Shown: positions 1 to 9,402, counted from the stretch's first letter. The stretch: DNA of 64,000 nucleotides from JABMMZ01 sp040386935 (GCA_040386935.1 JAZKEQ010000016.1:62001-126000); one strand, 5' to 3'. The notes: a model not told the origin generated them from the sequence alone. Made by a program: numbers and translations.

Positions 1-1234
1 CAACATGGAGCGCAACCTGCCGGATGATGCAGCATTGATAGAATCAAAAATAATGTATCAGCAATTGTTGTTACAGGAGTTGCTCGACTTTACAGGCCTG
101 CTCAAAGAAGTGCAGTATGTCAAAAAACTGGTGCAGGAAAACGGCAAGGCATTTTTGCAAACCCTGTTAGATGGAGTTAATCAACTACACGAAGTAGTAG
201 CAAATGAGATTGTTGCAGTGAATGATAAATTCAGATATCAGATAGGCGAATTGCTGAAGCAAAACAGTTTGCCTGAAGACAATGCCGGCTTGCAACAGCG
301 CATTATGAAAGCAGCGGGATACTATGCTGAATTGATGGATACAAAACTGTATGAGCCCAGTAAATTACTGGTGATAGACACCGACAATAAACTCTTAAAA
401 GAAACAGCGACAAGTGCTGTTGAAGATATGCAGCGGGCCATGTTCGTGAAGATAGCCTGTTTGAAAGAAGTAATTAAAGGCTTTGCGGCCAATAATTATT
501 TGCGTGTAAGGGCCAATGCCGACATCGACTTTAAGCCCATCATTAAAAGCAGAGCTACAGGCGGAGAGTTTGGAGTGCGGTCGATGAAACACGCAGCCTT
601 GTACAGCACTATTAAAACCTGGCGCGATGAGAAAGCCGATGAGGCCAATCAACCGGCTTACATGGTATTGCCGCAAAAGGTATTGATGGAAATTATCAAG
701 CAATTGCCGGTTACTGTTACAGAGCTCGAAGCCATCAAAGGGTTGGGCAAGAAAAAGATCAGTGCATTTGGCAGTTTGTTGGTAGAGATGGTGCGCAGGT
801 ATTGCGCTGATAATGGCATTGAAAAAGTGGTGCAGGAAAGTTTAGCACCGGTGGCACCAGCACCTGCTCCACCCAAAAAGGAAAAGGCACCGGGTACATC
901 GCAACGCATCAGTTTGGAGATGTTTAAGGAAGGCAAGGACATTGCGACCATAGCAGCAGAAAGGGGATTTGCCAGTACAACAATAGAAGGACATTTGGCC
1001 ACATTCATATTGAAAGGAGAACTGGCGTTGAATGCGGTAGTTAATGACACTCAAGTCACAACTATCACACAAGTGTTATTAGCCAATCAGGACAAACCCT
1101 TGAGTGAAATAAAAGTCGGTTTAGGGGATGATATCAGTTACGGCATGCTGCGCATGGTGAAGAATCATTTGATTTTTACGGGGCAGATGGTGGGGGAGAA
1201 GGGGGATTCCACAATCGTGGAAAAGGATCACTAA
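1..1234 (+). CDS. PIF1-type helicase C-terminal part (HRDC + HTH_40), 5' truncated by window
   Basis: The reading frame is open to the left edge, so this is the 3' part of a longer gene; the first ATG inside the window is at 5. The visible 409 residues contain an alpha-helical linker (about 1-200), an HRDC-like nucleic-acid-binding domain (about 205-270, with the KGLGKKK helix-hairpin-like turn) and a C-terminal winged helix-turn-helix of the HTH_40 type (about 300-395). Between them is a Pro/Ala/Lys-rich linker. In Bacteroidota this C-terminal arrangement follows a PIF1/RecD-like SF1 helicase core. The motor domain is not in the window, so helicase function is inferred from the family layout; a RecQ-type N-terminus is the alternative. 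It ends about 100 bp before tRNA-Met. Confidence 0.7.
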   Translation, partial: NMERNLPDDAALIESKIMYQQLLLQELLDFTGLLKEVQYVKKLVQENGKAFLQTLLDGVNQLHEVVANEIVAVNDKFRYQIGELLKQNSLPEDNAGLQQRIMKAAGYYAELMDTKLYEPSKLLVIDTDNKLLKETATSAVEDMQRAMFVKIACLKEVIKGFAANNYLRVRANADIDFKPIIKSRATGGEFGVRSMKHAALYSTIKTWRDEKADEANQPAYMVLPQKVLMEIIKQLPVTVTELEAIKGLGKKKISAFGSLLVEMVRRYCADNGIEKVVQESLAPVAPAPAPPKKEKAPGTSQRISLEMFKEGKDIATIAAERGFASTTIEGHLATFILKGELALNAVVNDTQVTTITQVLLANQDKPLSEIKVGLGDDISYGMLRMVKNHLIFTGQMVGEKGDSTIVEKDH

Positions 1235-1287
1235 GAGGCTGTCAAACCCTTGTTTTAGAGGCTTTAAAAGCGATGTTTCAATAAAAT

Positions 1288-1318
1288 TTGTGAAAAAAAG
1301 TAAAAATTCATACCTTTG
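1288..1318 (+). promoter_or_regulatory. Bacteroidota promoter for tRNA-Met
   Basis: TTG at 1288-1290, then 20 nt, then TACCTTTG at 1311-1318, matching the Bacteroidota sigma consensus TTG-N19-TAnnTTTG closely. It lies 16 nt upstream of the tRNA 5' end. Confidence 0.75.
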
Positions 1319-1334
1319 CACTCCAATTGAAAAT

Positions 1335-1408
1335 GGCGGGGTAGCTCAGGTGGTTAGAGCGTAGGATTCATAACCCTAAGGCCGGGAGTTCAACTCTCCC
1401 CTCCGCTA
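1335..1408 (+). tRNA. tRNA-Met (CAT anticodon)
   Basis: A 74-nt cloverleaf. The acceptor strand GGCGGGG at 1335-1341 pairs with 1401-1407 (with two G-U pairs), and the discriminator is A1408. D-arm GCTC...GAGC, anticodon loop TTCATAA with CAT at 1369-1371, and T-arm GGGAG/CTCCC around TTCAACT are all visible. CCA is not encoded. The sequence type (GGATTCATAACCC) fits elongator tRNA-Met; the initiator or the Ile-CAU isoacceptor cannot be fully excluded by eye. It has its own promoter and terminator, and an AT-rich gene pair lies immediately downstream. Confidence 0.93.
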
Positions 1409-1415
1409 CATAAGT

Positions 1416-1448
1416 AAACCCTGTAAGAATTATATTACAGGGTTTTTT
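1416..1448 (+). terminator. Rho-independent terminator after tRNA-Met
   Basis: Stem AAACCCTGTAA (1416-1426) pairs perfectly with TTACAGGGTTT (1435-1445) and is followed by a T-run. Confidence 0.9.
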
Positions 1449-1476
1449 ATTAATCAAATAACAGAATAATCAAATT

Positions 1477-2868
1477 ATGATAGTTTTAGGCATTTTGAGC
1501 TGGTTTAATGTGATTAATGTGCAATTTATTTTATTTTCTCTACTTTACATTTATTTTATTCTAAAAGCAGGAAACTTCAATAAAAAGGATTTTGATAGTA
1601 AGTTTAAAGCTTCAATTTCAATTCCATCTTTTTTTATCTACCTTAGAAATTCTTTATTCTTCACGTCAGTATTCTTATTCTACAAGCATTTTGAAATAAT
1701 ATTTGATGGAGCTGATTATACAAGTTATAAATACACTTCAGTATATAAAAGCTTTGTAATAAATAATTTTGTTCAAAATTTAATTGCCATAATTGTAATT
1801 TTTTTATTAGTATATTATATCTTTTGTAGAAAAAGAAAAAGCGATGCTATATTTATTAAGATAGACAATACTTTTAATAGAATTCTAAAAGTAACTGACT
1901 ATGGAAGTGAGTTAGAAATTTTCTTAAAGTCATTTGTTTTCTTTATTATTATCTTAATATTCGGAGGACTATCTATTTATTTTTCTGACATTGTAATTTG
2001 CTATATTGACGAGTTGTTCATTTTGCAAAAATTTTATCCTTTCAACTTTGTAAATGATTTTACATCTAGTAAAAATGGGATATATCTTGCAACCGTTGTA
2101 ACAAGTTACCTTTTTATTTTCTTTTTGAAAGTGATGCATAACCGTACAAATCACTACTATAATTTCTTTGATGAATTATTAATTATATTTTTTTTAATAA
2201 TATGTTGTTTGGGTATTTTTGAGGGTCTTTACTCAATTTTTAATATTATTAATAATGCTTATTTAGTTAATGGAGATTTTTTAAAACTTTTAAGTAACAA
2301 GTCAATAGGATATATTCAAATAAAAATTACGTCTTTAATCTTAATGTGGAATTTACTCAAATTCACATTCATTTTTGTTTTTAAAGGTAATTTCCTTGAG
2401 TTTTTTAAAGATGGATTTTTTAATACAAAAGACAACAGTCATAATCATGATTCTATGTATTACAATAGCTTTAAAGCGAAGACTCTAGGAGGTTTTTTGG
2501 ACTCTGACTCAAATTATTATAATAATTACTATTTTAATCAGGTTGGTTTTTATGTTATAAATATTTTTGCGGCAGAATATTTGATTTCTGTTTTAGATTT
2601 CAATTCAATGGCAAATATTTTGTTTATTTTTCTTCCAATAATGGTTGATGATTATCTAGTAATGCATGTATATTTTGAAAAAACTGGAAGTATGGATAAT
2701 TGGCATAGAATTAAGAAAAATTTATTTAATGTTGCACTCTTTATATTGTCAGCCGCTTCGTTAAGTATTGGGGGTCATATTATTACATTAACTATTTACA
2801 TTGTTTTCTCAATGTTGTTTATTGTTTTTTACTTGATAAATGAGAGTAAGAACCCATCAAACGGTTAA
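1477..2868 (+). CDS. Polytopic membrane protein of unknown function
   Basis: The 463 residues form about ten hydrophobic segments, rich in Ile, Phe, Leu, Tyr and Asn, with short charged loops. No enzymatic motif or recognised family signature was found. The gene is much more AT-rich than the helicase gene before the tRNA. It starts 29 nt behind the tRNA terminator, a common landing place for acquired DNA. The next gene, also AT-rich, encodes a PIN-domain protein 65 nt downstream with its own -7 box. The pair may be a small acquired module (membrane partner plus putative nuclease), but that is inference from position and composition. No integrase and no duplicated tRNA end was found. Confidence 0.6.
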   Translation: MIVLGILSWFNVINVQFILFSLLYIYFILKAGNFNKKDFDSKFKASISIPSFFIYLRNSLFFTSVFLFYKHFEIIFDGADYTSYKYTSVYKSFVINNFVQNLIAIIVIFLLVYYIFCRKRKSDAIFIKIDNTFNRILKVTDYGSELEIFLKSFVFFIIILIFGGLSIYFSDIVICYIDELFILQKFYPFNFVNDFTSSKNGIYLATVVTSYLFIFFLKVMHNRTNHYYNFFDELLIIFFLIICCLGIFEGLYSIFNIINNAYLVNGDFLKLLSNKSIGYIQIKITSLILMWNLLKFTFIFVFKGNFLEFFKDGFFNTKDNSHNHDSMYYNSFKAKTLGGFLDSDSNYYNNYYFNQVGFYVINIFAAEYLISVLDFNSMANILFIFLPIMVDDYLVMHVYFEKTGSMDNWHRIKKNLFNVALFILSAASLSIGGHIITLTIYIVFSMLFIVFYLINESKNPSNG

Positions 2869-2920
2869 TATATTATAACAAATTCTTATAATATTTATCT
2901 TTAACATCAATCGTTTTTTC

Positions 2921-2928
2921 TAAATTTG
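2921..2928 (+). promoter_or_regulatory. -7 promoter element of the PIN gene
   Basis: TAAATTTG matches TAnnTTTG and ends 5 nt before the ATG at 2934, predicting a leaderless or nearly leaderless transcript. Confidence 0.55.
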
Positions 2929-2933
2929 CTTTA

Positions 2934-3959
2934 ATGATTAATCTATACATTGATACGAATGTTTATTTAACTTTTTATCATTTATCATCAGAAGAATTGG
3001 AAGAATTAGATAAGCTAAGAATAGTTATTGAAAATACTAACGATATTATTCTTCATTTACCTAATCAAACTGTTGATGAATTTTATAGGAATAGAGAAAC
3101 AAAAATTGCAGATGCATTAAAAAGATTTAATGAAGAAAAACTAAATAATCAGGTTCCAATAATGTGCAAGAATTATAGTGAACATAATGAAATGATGGTT
3201 GCAAAAAATGAGTATAATAAGCATAAGGCAAAACTTCTAGAAAAATTAATATCAGATATTGAATCGAATAATCTTGCAGCAGATAGAATTATCTCCAATC
3301 TTTTTGATTATGCAACAAAGTATGAAACAAACTCATATATGTTAGCAAAAGCTAAGGATAGATTTGATTTAGGAAAGCCTCCTGGGAAAGATAAATCTTA
3401 TGGTGATGCTATAAATTGGGAAACGTTGTTAAAAGAAGTTCCAGACGGAGAAGATTTATATTTCATAAGTGATGACAAGGATTTTTATTCACTTATAAAC
3501 TCTAATATATTAAATAAGTATTTAATGAGTGAGTGGGAAAGTTCTAAGAAATCAAAAATATTTTCATTTAGAAGGATTTCAGAGTTTTTTAAAGATAAAT
3601 TTCCTCATATTAAATTTAATTCTGATTTCGAGAAGCAATATTTAATTCAAGGATTATCAAGCAGTAGGTCATTTGTTTCAACTAGGAGAATTTTAAACAA
3701 ACTATGTTCATTTGAGGATTTTTCGATTAATCAATTAAATGAAATTTTAAAAATATGTATAGATAATAATCAAATCTATTGGATAGGTCAAGATTACGAT
3801 ATTGAACAACTGATTAGAAAAATTCTTGACCCATATATTGAGCAAGTTGATAAAAACTTGCTGTATGATTTTGACGATTTATTCAAATATTATAATTTGT
3901 TTAATGATGATTTGGAAGATGAAAATAATGAAGACTCATATGGAGAAATGAAATATTAA
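2934..3959 (+). CDS. PIN-domain protein (DUF4935/PIN_12-like putative RNase)
   Basis: The N-terminus reads NLYIDTNVYLTFY, the typical first beta strand and metal-binding Asp of PIN-fold nucleases. A second acidic cluster (ISDDKDFYSLI, about residues 178-188) fits the C-terminal PIN acidic motif, and a long helical insertion lies between them, as in DUF4935 proteins. At 341 aa it is longer than VapC toxins (about 130 aa). The C-terminal third is acidic and ends in a run of Asp, Glu and Asn. The gene is AT-rich and follows the unknown membrane protein. PIN proteins of this class are often found in defence or toxin contexts, but no antitoxin-sized gene is next to it. Ribonuclease activity is inferred from the fold only. 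Confidence 0.65.
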   Translation: MINLYIDTNVYLTFYHLSSEELEELDKLRIVIENTNDIILHLPNQTVDEFYRNRETKIADALKRFNEEKLNNQVPIMCKNYSEHNEMMVAKNEYNKHKAKLLEKLISDIESNNLAADRIISNLFDYATKYETNSYMLAKAKDRFDLGKPPGKDKSYGDAINWETLLKEVPDGEDLYFISDDKDFYSLINSNILNKYLMSEWESSKKSKIFSFRRISEFFKDKFPHIKFNSDFEKQYLIQGLSSSRSFVSTRRILNKLCSFEDFSINQLNEILKICIDNNQIYWIGQDYDIEQLIRKILDPYIEQVDKNLLYDFDDLFKYYNLFNDDLEDENNEDSYGEMKY

Positions 3960-3984
3960 TTGATTTTTTGAGATAGCCCACCCA

Positions 3985-5001
3985 TCACCCACCAAAATCA
4001 TTCACTTTGCACCCTTTCAATTTTTTTCTCAAAGGTTTTAGTTCTTCATCGGTTGGGAACCATTCATTAGAGCCTACTTCAAGCTCTTTCAGCCAGGTCA
4101 TTTGATACAATACTTCGGGGATGGTGGTGAATTCGCAGGGCATAACACCCAGTACTTTCAGATTGATGAGCTTCACCATTGCATTCGGAAGGCTGCTAAG
4201 ACTGCCCATTGATGCGCTGATTTCTTCTAGTTGGGTAAGCTCACCTATTTCTTCAGGCAAGGTCGTGAACATCGAACTGACAATATGCAGGTTTTTGATT
4301 TTTTTTAATACCTTGATATTGGCAGGCAATTTTGTGGATTGGCAGCCTCCCAGGTCGAGGTGATTCACCTCAATGTCTTTGATGGTTTCAAAGAAAGCGG
4401 AAAGGTTAAAAGTACTGTCCATAAACACCATACTCAGCCAGTCGAGTTTCTTGAATTGCTTGAATGTTTCAGGTAGTTTAGTGAGGTTGCCATCTACAAT
4501 ATAGACAGTGTTGAGTTTTGGCAGTTTGAGTAAATTAGAGACAAGATTATCGATGTTTAAATTCATAGAATCGCCAGCATAAACGGATTCAAGACTGCTG
4601 AGCTGACTCAGAAAATTGTAGTCGGTAAAATGGTGTTCGTATACAAACAATTCTATCAGATGCTGAGGTTTGCCTTTAAATATCAATGTGTCGTAAGTCG
4701 CAGCATTGATGTAGACAGATTGCAGAAGCGGTGTTTGATTGAAGTCAATTTCAATACGGGCCATATCGCAATTTTCAATTCTGAGTACCTGTAGGTTTTT
4801 ATAGGCTGAAAGGTTGATGTTCTCGCTGCTATTCCATTGACTGACATTCAGCAAGACGACATCCAGCGGTTTTTTCTTTTCGGGATAGGTGTGCTTGGTC
4901 ATGTCATCGGTCTTATTCAGGTCAATGAGTTTCTGTGCTTGAATGTGGTTTCCCGTTAAGCAGCCGATTAAAATTAATGCCGCAATTTTATAAAATTTCA
5001 T
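3985..5001 (-). CDS. Secreted leucine-rich repeat protein
   Basis: 338 aa. A short N-terminal hydrophobic segment is followed by IQAQK, a signal-peptidase-I-like site; LIGC at residues 11-14 also resembles a lipobox, so it may instead be a lipoprotein. The rest is a series of leucine-rich repeats (for example KLPKLNTVYIVDGNLTKLPE and ELTQLEEISASMGSLSSLPN) of about 22-24 residues, ending near residue 330. This is a solenoid for protein binding, presumably on the cell surface. No catalytic motif was seen. It is transcribed leftward from its own -7 box. Its 3' end faces the PIN gene, 25 nt away, with no clear terminator. Confidence 0.8.
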   Translation of the reverse strand: MKFYKIAALILIGCLTGNHIQAQKLIDLNKTDDMTKHTYPEKKKPLDVVLLNVSQWNSSENINLSAYKNLQVLRIENCDMARIEIDFNQTPLLQSVYINAATYDTLIFKGKPQHLIELFVYEHHFTDYNFLSQLSSLESVYAGDSMNLNIDNLVSNLLKLPKLNTVYIVDGNLTKLPETFKQFKKLDWLSMVFMDSTFNLSAFFETIKDIEVNHLDLGGCQSTKLPANIKVLKKIKNLHIVSSMFTTLPEEIGELTQLEEISASMGSLSSLPNAMVKLINLKVLGVMPCEFTTIPEVLYQMTWLKELEVGSNEWFPTDEELKPLRKKLKGCKVNDFGG

Positions 5002-5015
5002 ACAGTTGATTTTAG

Positions 5016-5023
5016 CAAATATA
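5016..5023 (-). promoter_or_regulatory. -7 element of the LRR gene
   Basis: Read leftward this is TATATTTG (TAnnTTTG), 14 nt before the start codon at 5001. Confidence 0.55.
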
Positions 5024-5072
5024 GGGAATTTGATGAAGCACCAATAGATGATTGATAGAATACAATCACCGT

Positions 5073-5654
5073 CTACCGATACCGTTCAGGTTTCAAATTT
5101 TGTGCAGCAGATTCTACTATTTCAGCGATGCGCTTTTGACGGGTGTCAGTTTGTTTGGCAGTCATCAGCCAGTGCAGTATTTGTTTCTTGATCGACTTGC
5201 TTAAACTTAAATAGAAGTCCTTGGAACCAGGGTGGTTTTTAAATGCTTTTTCGAGGTCCTTGGGAATAATGAGGGCTTCAACTTCATCGAGGATGGTCCA
5301 TGAGCCGTTTTGTTTGGCTTTTTCAATACTATCTAATCCCGCTGGCATCATCAATCCGGCCGCTATCAGTTGTTCAATTTTATCTTTATTGATTTTCGAC
5401 CAGGTGCCTTTCGGTTTGCGCTTGCTGAAAAACTGCATGAATTTTTCGTTGTCTATCGGTCTGCGCACGCTGTCTATCCATCCAAAACAAAGCGCTTCAT
5501 CTACGGCATCGCTCCATGAGATAGAAGGAATGCCTGAAGATATTTTGTAGCAAATGAGCCATACAGATTGTTCAGTTTCGTGGTTCTTCATTAACCATTT
5601 TCGCCAGGCTTTTTTGCTGTCGGGGCAATAGGTGGTGATTTCAGTTTTGCTCAT
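5073..5654 (-). CDS. YdeI/OmpD-associated family protein
   Basis: 193 aa, full length for the YdeI/OmpD-associated family. The N-terminal part has the family's conserved WLMKNHE and WSDAVDEALCFGWIDSVRR stretches, then FSKRKPKGTWSKIN; the C-terminal part ends in KQTDTRQKRIAEIVE, also typical. Some members are annotated as bacteriocin-protection or stress proteins, but the biochemical role is not established. No signal peptide, so it is probably cytoplasmic. A single gene, transcribed leftward. Confidence 0.8.
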   Translation of the reverse strand: MSKTEITTYCPDSKKAWRKWLMKNHETEQSVWLICYKISSGIPSISWSDAVDEALCFGWIDSVRRPIDNEKFMQFFSKRKPKGTWSKINKDKIEQLIAAGLMMPAGLDSIEKAKQNGSWTILDEVEALIIPKDLEKAFKNHPGSKDFYLSLSKSIKKQILHWLMTAKQTDTRQKRIAEIVESAAQNLKPERYR

Positions 5655-5785
5655 CGTTCGTTTGTTACAATACGCCCCAACCGGTTTACATGTGAAAATT
5701 GATTCATCAGTGATTGTTTCTTAAGTACGATTCAAAATTAACACATTGAATTGACAGCCTTATGTCAGCAGAAAAAATAAAGCAT

Positions 5786-5830
5786 AAAAAAACTCCCACT
5801 GCAAAAAATCAATTAGGCAGCAGGAGTGTT
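5786..5830 (-). terminator. Terminator of the lipocalin-like gene
   Basis: Read leftward, a GC-containing hairpin (ACTCC...CTGC arms) is followed by a run of seven T. It lies just after the stop codon at 5854. Confidence 0.7.
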
Positions 5831-5853
5831 TAAGAAATGAGAATCTTTAAGGC

Positions 5854-6285
5854 TTATAAACCTTCGAAGTAGTAGATATAGGTATCCGCATTGTTTACCT
5901 CTTTTAACCAAAGTTCTTTAGAAGCCAAACGCTGTACGTTGTATATGGTCACATTGTTATTGATGGTGATTTTTACATCTTCATCTTCGTTAAGGAAAGC
6001 CCAGTTACCACTGCTTACTGTGCGTGTAGGGTATCCAAAAACAGTGCCTTCAACAGTGCGTGACAATGTGCCATCGTTAAAAGTAGTGTATGTATAAGTG
6101 GCTCCGCTCAGGTCTTGCGTGGTGCCATTTTTTTCATACTTAATCAGTGTCCATGTGTTGGTAAAGCGATCTTGTCTGGTTTTAAGAGATACTGCAGGAT
6201 CATCAGAACCTTTTTGACATGATGAAAGAGAAATTGAAGTTGCAGCGATTACTAGCGCAACGATTAGAAATTTTATTTTGTTCAT
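5854..6285 (-). CDS. Lipocalin-like lipoprotein
   Basis: 143 aa from the ATG at 6285 (M-N-K-I-K-F...). An upstream in-frame codon at 6333 would put 16 polar residues before the signal peptide and is rejected. The signal peptide ends at SLSSC-QKG, a lipobox-like site. The mature part (TNTWTLIKYEKNGT..., then SGNWAFLNEDEDVKITINN) has the W...L and SGNW pattern of small Bacteroidota lipocalin-like proteins that form an eight-strand beta barrel. It is presumably anchored to the outer membrane. The ligand is unknown. Confidence 0.7.
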   Translation of the reverse strand: MNKIKFLIVALVIAATSISLSSCQKGSDDPAVSLKTRQDRFTNTWTLIKYEKNGTTQDLSGATYTYTTFNDGTLSRTVEGTVFGYPTRTVSSGNWAFLNEDEDVKITINNNVTIYNVQRLASKELWLKEVNNADTYIYYFEGL

Positions 6286-6430
6286 ATTAATTGTTTTTGT
6301 TGTCACAATACTAGAGTAATGACAACGGTACAAAGGTGATATGAATAAGCAGTAAAGATGTTATACAATAATGAGCAATCGTTACATTATTCCCATACTT
6401 ACTTTTTATTGTGGTGAGATTTTTCATTGC

Positions 6431-6466
6431 AAAAAAAACACCGACACAAATGGCCGGTGCTCTTTT
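6431..6466 (-). terminator. Terminator of the 925-aa T9SS cargo gene
   Basis: Leftward reading gives CACCG...CGGTG followed by eight T, directly behind the stop at 6484. Confidence 0.8.
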
Positions 6467-6483
6467 TGAACTATATTACAATA

Positions 6484-9261
6484 CTACTCTTTAATCAGTT
6501 TTGCGAAGTAAAAATGCCCTTGATACTCCATTTTAATGAAGTAAATACCATTGGCATAATCACTCAAATCAATGACACCGTCTTTTGAAAAATTCGCATA
6601 AGAGCCGATGTAAGCACCCGTTGCGTTGTATACTTTCAGATTGGCTGTTATGGTTGCGTTGAAATGGATATTGAATACACCATGACTCGGATTAGGATAC
6701 ACAGTAAACAAGTCGTTTTTAACAATGGCTTCAACTGCAGTAGTAGGCGATACATATTCATTCAGTGTGGTATTGGTTTTTACCGGACTGTTGTAATCAA
6801 AGAATATGTAGGCCGTGTTGCGCAACACAGTACCTGTTCCATAACCTGTTTTTGGTTTAATGCGGTACTGAACAAAACCGTTAGAACCTTTGCTGTCGCT
6901 AAAGCTATCCGGCAACATGATGTCATCGAAATAAAATTTCAGCATATTTTTATTAAGCGCAATGCGGGCCTGATGGCTGTACTCCATTACTTCAAATGTT
7001 TCCAAATCCAATTGATTGTCTAAGGTGTCTTCTAAACGGATATTGAAAGCTGGTGCTGTACCGGTATTTTGGAAATGGATAGTATACACAAACCAATCTT
7101 TGTAACCCGGTTTTACATTGATGGGATACACTTCTTTCATATTGGGGTCATAGGAGTTTCTTACAAGGTATTCGTATTTTACACGGTTATTTGTTGTGTC
7201 ATTGTCTTTAATGAATGGATTGACTTCTGCCTCTACTTTAATTGTATCGGAACTGGTGGCATTTGTATCGGTCCTGAAGGTTAACCACATGTCATTTTTG
7301 GCTTGATTGAAGTCAGCTATTTTATAGGTATAGGTATTGCCTGAAATGGATGTAGGACTGATACTGTTTGAAGGCGTTCCTATGTATTTTAATTTACCCG
7401 TTACGGTAATTTTAATAGTGCCACTGTCAACATCATCACCACAACCTGTAACAGTAACACCTTCGAGTAAGCCGCCATTAATTCTTAAGTAGTGATTGCG
7501 ACCCGGAAATACAATGCCTTGGGTGAAAATAGATCTGAAACCATTGTCTTTTTTGCCACATTGTGTTGCAAAATCACAACCATTGAAAGTGGATGATGTA
7601 TCGAGTGTAATGGTAGAATCAATGCCGGTAGCGCAAGGAGCAACCAGTGGGTGTCTTGAGATGTTTAGCACGACTTTATACTTGCCTTTAGTTTTATCAA
7701 ATACATACATGCCATTGCTCATGGTGTAGGTAATGCTCAATAAATTATTGCTGCTGTCGTACAGTTTTATAGGAATATCTTTAATCGTATTTTCTGAACT
7801 GCCTAACTGACAATCGCTGTTTTGATCGAGGAATACCCTGCCATATAGGCCATAGGTTTTTCTAAAATCTTTGCCGCAGATATAGTTTGTTTTGGTCAAT
7901 GACGCCCATGATGAAACACTGTCCCGGTCATTATATGCAGTTAAAGTAACGCTGTAGCACACGGTGTCTAACAGCCATATTTGAGGTACAGGTAAACTAT
8001 CGCCTCTCAACGCTTTGTATTCAATTTTACCCGGTGAGTATTTTGAAGGAATAGAGGGAGGATTAAGCAATACATAAGAAGTAGGAGAGATGGTCCAAGT
8101 AAATCTGCTGGCTTTATCTGTAAGCGGGGTTAACCACACTGTATCCGTATTATTGAATGGTGTTTTACTCGATTTGAAATTAATATTAGTAGCAGTAGTA
8201 GGTGTTATAACAGTTGGAAATTTACAAACTTTTCTCAGGATATTACAACCGGAGTACTGCACACAAATTTCATAAGTGCCATCTGTGTAAATGGTGTTTC
8301 TTAAAGGCTTGTTGGTGTAGTAATCATCTGACCCATCTATTGTCCATTTTATGATTGGCACACCCGGAAATCCATTGTTCGTACTTTTATAAATAAAAGG
8401 CACACTGTTGTACAATAAAGTATCACCATCAATGCCGATAGAAATGCCTGAAGTAGCAGTATCCAATACTGAAGTATAGGTGCCGATGAATCCGGAATCA
8501 ATACCACTGCCATTGGATTTAAAAAGCAAATACATGGTACCACTATAAGCAGTTACAGTTTTTGTAGACGTATTGCCGTTGGTCCAGGCCTGTAATAATT
8601 TAGTAGCATCTGCATGATCAGAGTCGTAAGCATAAAGGACATCCTGATTATCAGCAAATTTTAATTGCGACATGGTCAAAGTAATTTCAGTAGCATTACA
8701 TGGTTTAATAAGCAAAAATGATCTTGTTGAGCTCCCTTGATTATTGCCGTATTTACCATTGGCGCCACCATCATCGAATATTGTACCATAATCAGTTTCA
8801 ACAATGTTGTCAGAGTTTGGACCGTAGGCGCCATATCCTAAATAATAGTTTGTTGGTTGTGTGACTATGATGTAGTCTTTTTTTGTAAGCCATGCCGACC
8901 ATCCCGTAGCATTTCTGCAGCGCATGGCAACAGAATATTTGCCATTCCTGTAAAAGGATACATGGGGTGTTTTGGAATATTGATTGGTGGCGTTGTCAAA
9001 CGAAACATAGCCGGTAGCAATATCAGAGATGGGTTCAATCGGATCGTCTTTATAGGTTACAGAATCATAAATATTCCATTCCCATTGTGTGGGTGTATTG
9101 GATGATGAATCTCTAAGCGAAGTGCCATCATATACTTCCATTAAAAGTTTATCTGCCGAAAATTTAACAACCGGCACCTGAGCTTTTGCTGCAATAGAGC
9201 ATAAGATACAAGCAATGAATAGTTGTATCTGTTTGATTTTTTTGGAGTAGTTTTTTTTCAT
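6484..9261 (-). CDS. T9SS-secreted multidomain surface protein (PKD-like, type A sorting domain)
   Basis: 925 aa. Order: signal peptide (residues 1-27, ending AAKAQ); a PKD-like Ig domain (about 30-135, with NTPTQWEWNIYD and YSVAMRC); a CUB-like beta-sandwich (about 150-270); further PKD-like segments; an SdrD-like collagen-binding B-type module (GLYGRVFLDQNSDCQ, about 475-560); a conserved-repeat (DUF11/DUF7619-like) domain near YDPNMKEVYP (about 705-840); and a C-terminal type A sorting tail beginning VYPNPSHGVFNIHF (about 855-925). The tail directs export through the type IX system and attachment to the surface. It is probably an adhesin or a calcium-stabilised structural protein, and no enzyme domain was seen. 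A second, smaller T9SS cargo gene lies upstream in the same direction. Confidence 0.85.
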   Translation of the reverse strand: MKKNYSKKIKQIQLFIACILCSIAAKAQVPVVKFSADKLLMEVYDGTSLRDSSSNTPTQWEWNIYDSVTYKDDPIEPISDIATGYVSFDNATNQYSKTPHVSFYRNGKYSVAMRCRNATGWSAWLTKKDYIIVTQPTNYYLGYGAYGPNSDNIVETDYGTIFDDGGANGKYGNNQGSSTRSFLLIKPCNATEITLTMSQLKFADNQDVLYAYDSDHADATKLLQAWTNGNTSTKTVTAYSGTMYLLFKSNGSGIDSGFIGTYTSVLDTATSGISIGIDGDTLLYNSVPFIYKSTNNGFPGVPIIKWTIDGSDDYYTNKPLRNTIYTDGTYEICVQYSGCNILRKVCKFPTVITPTTATNINFKSSKTPFNNTDTVWLTPLTDKASRFTWTISPTSYVLLNPPSIPSKYSPGKIEYKALRGDSLPVPQIWLLDTVCYSVTLTAYNDRDSVSSWASLTKTNYICGKDFRKTYGLYGRVFLDQNSDCQLGSSENTIKDIPIKLYDSSNNLLSITYTMSNGMYVFDKTKGKYKVVLNISRHPLVAPCATGIDSTITLDTSSTFNGCDFATQCGKKDNGFRSIFTQGIVFPGRNHYLRINGGLLEGVTVTGCGDDVDSGTIKITVTGKLKYIGTPSNSISPTSISGNTYTYKIADFNQAKNDMWLTFRTDTNATSSDTIKVEAEVNPFIKDNDTTNNRVKYEYLVRNSYDPNMKEVYPINVKPGYKDWFVYTIHFQNTGTAPAFNIRLEDTLDNQLDLETFEVMEYSHQARIALNKNMLKFYFDDIMLPDSFSDSKGSNGFVQYRIKPKTGYGTGTVLRNTAYIFFDYNSPVKTNTTLNEYVSPTTAVEAIVKNDLFTVYPNPSHGVFNIHFNATITANLKVYNATGAYIGSYANFSKDGVIDLSDYANGIYFIKMEYQGHFYFAKLIKE

Positions 9262-9290
9262 AATTATAAGGCAGTTAAAAAGGGGTAATT

Positions 9291-9298
9291 CAAATCTA
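9291..9298 (-). promoter_or_regulatory. -7 element of the 925-aa T9SS gene
   Basis: TAGATTTG on the minus strand, 29 nt before the start codon. Confidence 0.5.
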
Positions 9299-9402
9299 TG
9301 CAGATTAATTTTATAAAAATCATGCCCCTGTTATTTATGATAGTTATATGACTGAATTATGATTAAAAACAAACAATCTGATTATAAGTCAATGGATTAT
9401 AA

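Noticed and set aside
3960..4020. Direct repeat of the tRNA-Met 3' end as an attachment site
   Set aside because: No copy of the T-arm/acceptor sequence was found at the right end of the AT-rich pair, and no integrase gene is present.
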